Positions 7,043 to 9,019 of a DNA stretch of 9,019 nt are shown piece by piece. Position numbers and translations under genes: made by a program. The stretch comes from JAHQVK01 sp039819565. GTDB lineage: Bacteria > Myxococcota > Kuafuiibacteriia > Kuafuiibacteriales > Kuafuiibacteriaceae. Location of the stretch: assembly GCA_039819565.1 (NCBI GenBank), contig JBCBRU010000356.1, forward strand, positions 1-9,019, in the 5' to 3' direction. The first letter of the stretch is position 1; every line of letters starts with the position of its first letter. The notes beneath the pieces were generated by a model. It saw nothing but the letters and a program-made list of their open reading frames with translations, made no database searches and was not told the origin of the DNA.

Positions 7043-7330
7043 ATGCAGTCGAGGCGACCTCTGTTGGGGATCATAGTATCAAATATTGCCCCGACATCGG
7101 CTTCAGGTGGCGCCTTCGCCCAAGGCTCCGGCCCCGAGGAGGTTATTGCGGGCTTTCCGCCCTTCCTCATCGAAGGCGGAAACACCCCAAACCTCGAAGA
7201 CTTTCTTCGTGTCATGAGGGACAACCCAAACAATGTCCCCTTGAATACGGCATGGTTGTGCGATGAACGGCTCTTCGACGGAAAGGCGACGTGGTGCTCC
7301 GGGGTTACCGGGGGAGGGTCAACGCCTTGA
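7043..7330 (+). CDS. Small hypothetical protein, possibly exported, with two cysteines
   Basis: A 95-aa protein with no family I recognise. The N terminus MQSRRPLLGIIVSNIA has a twin-Arg/positive n-region and a modest hydrophobic run, and GGAFA/QG at 22-28 would suit a signal peptidase I site after A26; the hydrophobic core is weak, so export is only possible. The rest (EEVIAGFPPFLIEGG, NLEDFLRVMRDNPNN) reads like real protein, and C73 and C85, each next to a Trp-containing turn (WLC, WC), could form a disulfide. The ATG has no good Shine-Dalgarno; a small hairpin occupies that position, and an in-frame stop lies 12 bp upstream. The best support for the gene is its TGA, which overlaps the TTG start of the next gene. 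Codon use is less GC3-biased than the upstream genes. Overlapping frames at 7018-7266 (+) and 7030-7347 (-) were considered less protein-like. Confidence 0.5.
   Translation: MQSRRPLLGIIVSNIAPTSASGGAFAQGSGPEEVIAGFPPFLIEGGNTPNLEDFLRVMRDNPNNVPLNTAWLCDERLFDGKATWCSGVTGGGSTP
7310..7318 (+). promoter_or_regulatory. Shine-Dalgarno deciding the TTG start of the lipoprotein gene
   Basis: GGGGGAGGG lies eight bases before TTG 7327, inside the C-terminal Gly codons of the small upstream gene. Together with the TTGA start/stop overlap it selects TTG rather than ATG 7291 (upstream of the site) or ATG 7378 (no site, and it would shorten the signal peptide). Confidence 0.65.
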
Positions 7331-8403
7331 CGTCTCTCTGCTTTCATCGACGTCTGGGCTGTGCGCTCGGTGGTCTCATGGCTTCGTCCGTCCTCTGGGT
7401 GGGCTGCGGCGGGGCTCTCGATGCTTCCTTCGATATGGGCTCAAGGGACGGGGGCGGCGAGCTTCTCGACAGCTCGGTACCCGACATTGGTCCGATGGGG
7501 CCGCCGCGCTTCCTGTGGACCAACGTCAAGCCTACGCGGACCATTGTGGCGGGGGATGACCGTGGACGAACCTTCATCCTGAACGAGGAGCTCATGTCCT
7601 TTAAGTCGCCCTACACGACCAGATTGCCCCATAGGCTCATTCGCGGTTCAATGTCCCTCACCGCATTCGTAGGGGTCCTCGACGGGGGCGGCGTCTTCTC
7701 CTATCCGAATCCCATCAACTTCGACCGAATCAGATTCGGAGGTCAGGAACTCTTCGTATCATGCGTCTCGTTGGAGCCTGACGGAGCGCTGGCGTGCAAC
7801 CGAAAGGGCGCTACGAACGATGTCCGCGAGGCCATCGACCTCGGCATCCAGGGTGTTGTCCGGCAGATCGAGTTCGGAGGCGGGGGCGTCATCGTCCTCT
7901 TCGAGGACGGTCGAGCGTACGACGTTTGGCTGGAGGAAACGCCTCTGACCCCTGATCCTTTTCCGAACCCGCCCTACAAGCACGTCAGCACATCGGTCCT
8001 CTTCGATTCTACGACCGCCGTCCGACAGGATGGGGTCATCGAGTTCGGCGCGCGTATGGCCACCGGAGCCTGGGATGTGATTGGAGGTATGCGCTTCGAG
8101 GGCTACGAGCGAGCGTGGGTTGAGTCCGATCGCCGAAACAACGGCACCGGATTTCTCATGTGCGCAGAGCGCTCAGATCACTCGGTCCGATGTTTCGCCT
8201 CCGACTTCTTCGGGCGGGTGGCGATGGTGCAAGCAGATCCCATCCCAGGGATCGAGGATGTCCGGCTGGGGCCCGACGGACTGCACATGCTCAATCGCGG
8301 CGGGTTTTGCTACATCACCGCGGAGGGCGAGCTCGACTGCCGCCACATCGACCCGGACCACTATGCCTTGAGCGTCCCGAGACTTCCTCCGGAGGAAGAT
8401 TGA
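7327..8403 (+). CDS. Putative lipoprotein with degenerate RCC1-like beta-propeller repeats
   Basis: A 358-aa predicted envelope lipoprotein if started at TTG 7327. The N terminus has positive residues (HRR, 7-9), a hydrophobic core LGCALGGLMASSVLWVG, and the candidate lipidated Cys at 27. The lipobox is imperfect because position -3 is Trp. A Gly/Asp/Ser-rich tether follows (28-60). The body contains three Cys-pair hairpins with near-constant spacing: C146/C157 (CVSLEPDGALAC), C279/C289 (CAERSDHSVRC) and C328/C338 (CYITAEGELDC). This resembles the C-x-L-x-DG-x-V-x-C blades of RCC1-like lipoproteins common in Myxococcota, but the usual WG and GQLG signatures are missing, so the family call is tentative. 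It probably displays a beta-propeller-like domain from a membrane and has no visible catalytic motif. Its start overlaps the stop of the preceding small gene, and its stop overlaps a mini-ORF by one base. Confidence 0.78.
   Translation: MTSLCFHRRLGCALGGLMASSVLWVGCGGALDASFDMGSRDGGGELLDSSVPDIGPMGPPRFLWTNVKPTRTIVAGDDRGRTFILNEELMSFKSPYTTRLPHRLIRGSMSLTAFVGVLDGGGVFSYPNPINFDRIRFGGQELFVSCVSLEPDGALACNRKGATNDVREAIDLGIQGVVRQIEFGGGGVIVLFEDGRAYDVWLEETPLTPDPFPNPPYKHVSTSVLFDSTTAVRQDGVIEFGARMATGAWDVIGGMRFEGYERAWVESDRRNNGTGFLMCAERSDHSVRCFASDFFGRVAMVQADPIPGIEDVRLGPDGLHMLNRGGFCYITAEGELDCRHIDPDHYALSVPRLPPEED
8383..8398 (+). promoter_or_regulatory. Perfect 16-bp palindrome that contains a Shine-Dalgarno
   Basis: CTTCCTCC at 8383-8390 is followed directly by its reverse complement GGAGGAAG at 8391-8398. 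In RNA this folds as a 6-bp stem with a CCGG loop that hides most of the ribosome site for ATG 8403. Ribosomes completing the lipoprotein gene, which ends at 8403, would melt it. The palindrome is seen directly; a role in translational coupling is inferred. A protein-binding dyad is an alternative. Confidence 0.5.
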
Positions 8404-8462
8404 TGAAACCTAACTTAGGGAGCACCAACGACGTCATTTGGAGCGAGCGGAGAGAGGGCTAG
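8403..8462 (+). CDS. Mini-ORF, possible 19-aa leader peptide
   Basis: ATG 8403 overlaps the lipoprotein stop by one base (TGATG) and has an excellent Shine-Dalgarno, GGAGGA at 8391-8396. It encodes only 19 residues (MKPNLGSTNDVIWSERREG) before TAG at 8460-8462, ending 4 nt before the GTG of the next gene. The good ribosome site and tight spacing on both sides suggest that it is translated, perhaps only to carry ribosomes to the next start. The peptide itself has no recognisable feature. It could also be the relic of a longer gene that has lost its frame. Confidence 0.35.
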   Translation: MKPNLGSTNDVIWSERREG

Positions 8463-8466
8463 ACCG

Positions 8467-9019
8467 GTGAGCATACCTGCCCAAGACGGCGTTCGAGTCC
8501 CGCTCATGGGCGGTGGCTTCGCCCACGGCGTGCGGGTCCATCAGTTTCCAAAGGCGGAGTCGATCGTCTCTTTCCTGTCGGGAGTCGTCCGTGACGAAAC
8601 CCGTGTCCCTGAACCCGGCCCGGATCCCACTTGGCGCGTCCGCGATCTATGCGTTCTCGGTGAGTTTCGGCTCTCCCCGTCAGACTTCTTCTCCGACGGA
8701 CCCGTCTGGGAGCTCGTCGAGCGGGCGGGCGACCACAAGGTCGACCCACTGTTTCTCGAGTACTGTCTCGGCTACGACCGCGTTCGAGCGTTCGAGCAGC
8801 CGGAGAAAAAGATAGGTCCGTCGGCCGGTTTCGAAGACCAGCTCCCGAGCCTGAGCACCGACTTCAGTCCCATTCCGACCGCCCGCGTCGAGATCGCGGT
8901 CAAGGAGCTCGACGTCTTGGATGTACAGCTCTGTGAGCTGTGGAGACGCACGGCCTTCGATTTCGCTCCCGAAGGACAGTCCCGCTTACCGACGGGCGAT
9001 GTTCGTCACCTTCAGTTCA
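8467..9019 (+). CDS. Hypothetical protein, 3' end beyond the window
   Basis: An open frame of at least 184 codons that runs past the right edge without a stop. Codon use is strongly G/C at third positions, and the translation is balanced and protein-like (WRVRDLCVLGEFRLSPSDFF, WELVERAGDHKVDPLFLEYC, VEIAVKELDVLDVQLCELW). GTG 8467 is supported by GAGAGAGGG (8450-8458) at good spacing and by the upstream in-frame TAG at 8416; ATG 8506 is a later alternative. No signal peptide, membrane segment or catalytic motif is visible in the part seen. The repeated acidic, Trp- and Phe-rich segments recall bacterial immunity-type or scaffold proteins, but this is only an impression and I assign no family. 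It follows the lipoprotein in the same probable transcript. Confidence 0.7.
   Translation, partial: MSIPAQDGVRVPLMGGGFAHGVRVHQFPKAESIVSFLSGVVRDETRVPEPGPDPTWRVRDLCVLGEFRLSPSDFFSDGPVWELVERAGDHKVDPLFLEYCLGYDRVRAFEQPEKKIGPSAGFEDQLPSLSTDFSPIPTARVEIAVKELDVLDVQLCELWRRTAFDFAPEGQSRLPTGDVRHLQF

Noticed and set aside
7018..7266. An 82-codon plus-strand frame overlapping the small gene
   Set aside because: Its translation is Arg/Pro-rich and shadow-like, AGG directly abuts the ATG, and it does not couple to the lipoprotein start.
7030..7347. A 105-codon minus-strand frame opposite the small gene
   Set aside because: It lacks a start context and crosses the lipoprotein start; the plus-strand 95-aa frame has better sequence character and the TTGA overlap.
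1..9019. tRNA, rRNA, CRISPR arrays, insertion-sequence ends or attachment sites
   Set aside because: Reading through the window showed no cloverleaf-like sequence, no regularly spaced repeats and no transposase-like protein; the only notable long repeat is the 57-bp inverted pair.

Overview
The window is GC-rich, with strong G/C preference at third codon positions and several GTG or TTG starts behind good Shine-Dalgarno sequences. Together with two DUF4139 (mucoidy-inhibitor-like) proteins and a lipoprotein with degenerate RCC1-like Cys-pair hairpins, this suggests a Myxococcota-type (deltaproteobacterial) chromosome. That assignment is inference; no rRNA or marker gene is present.

Layout. 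All supported genes are on the + strand and fall into two blocks. Block A (161-6745) is a compact gene string: an extended-SDR NAD-dependent epimerase/dehydratase (161-1162); a GT4-type glycosyltransferase overlapping it by 4 nt (1159-2379); a 179-aa protein of unknown family with one C-terminal membrane segment (2385-2924); and, after 58 bp, two tandem but very different DUF4139/MuiA-type proteins (2983-5199 and 5201-6745) separated by a single base. A roughly 300-bp non-coding stretch (6746-7042), AT-richer than its surroundings and carrying small hairpins, separates the blocks. Block B (7043-9019) holds a 95-aa small protein with a weak export signal, a lipoprotein whose TTG start overlaps the stop of the small protein, a 19-codon mini-ORF whose Shine-Dalgarno lies inside a perfect 16-bp palindrome, and an unrecognised gene that runs off the right edge (8467-9019+).

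How they may work together. Block A looks like a cell-surface glycan module: the epimerase and GT4 enzyme are typical of exopolysaccharide/LPS pathways, and the founding member of the MuiA family was named for suppressing mucoidy. The membrane-anchored small protein and the two coiled-coil plus beta-domain proteins could form a complex that couples glycan production to the envelope; this is inference from gene order only. Block B looks like an accessory envelope/secreted cassette with tight translational coupling; its function is unknown.

Technical caution. The first 57 bases are an exact reverse complement of bases 324-380, inside the epimerase gene. The left edge is therefore either a genuine inverted duplication or a fold-back assembly/amplification artefact, and the sequence upstream of base 58 should not be trusted as the native promoter region. 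No tRNA, rRNA, CRISPR, IS element or origin was seen.
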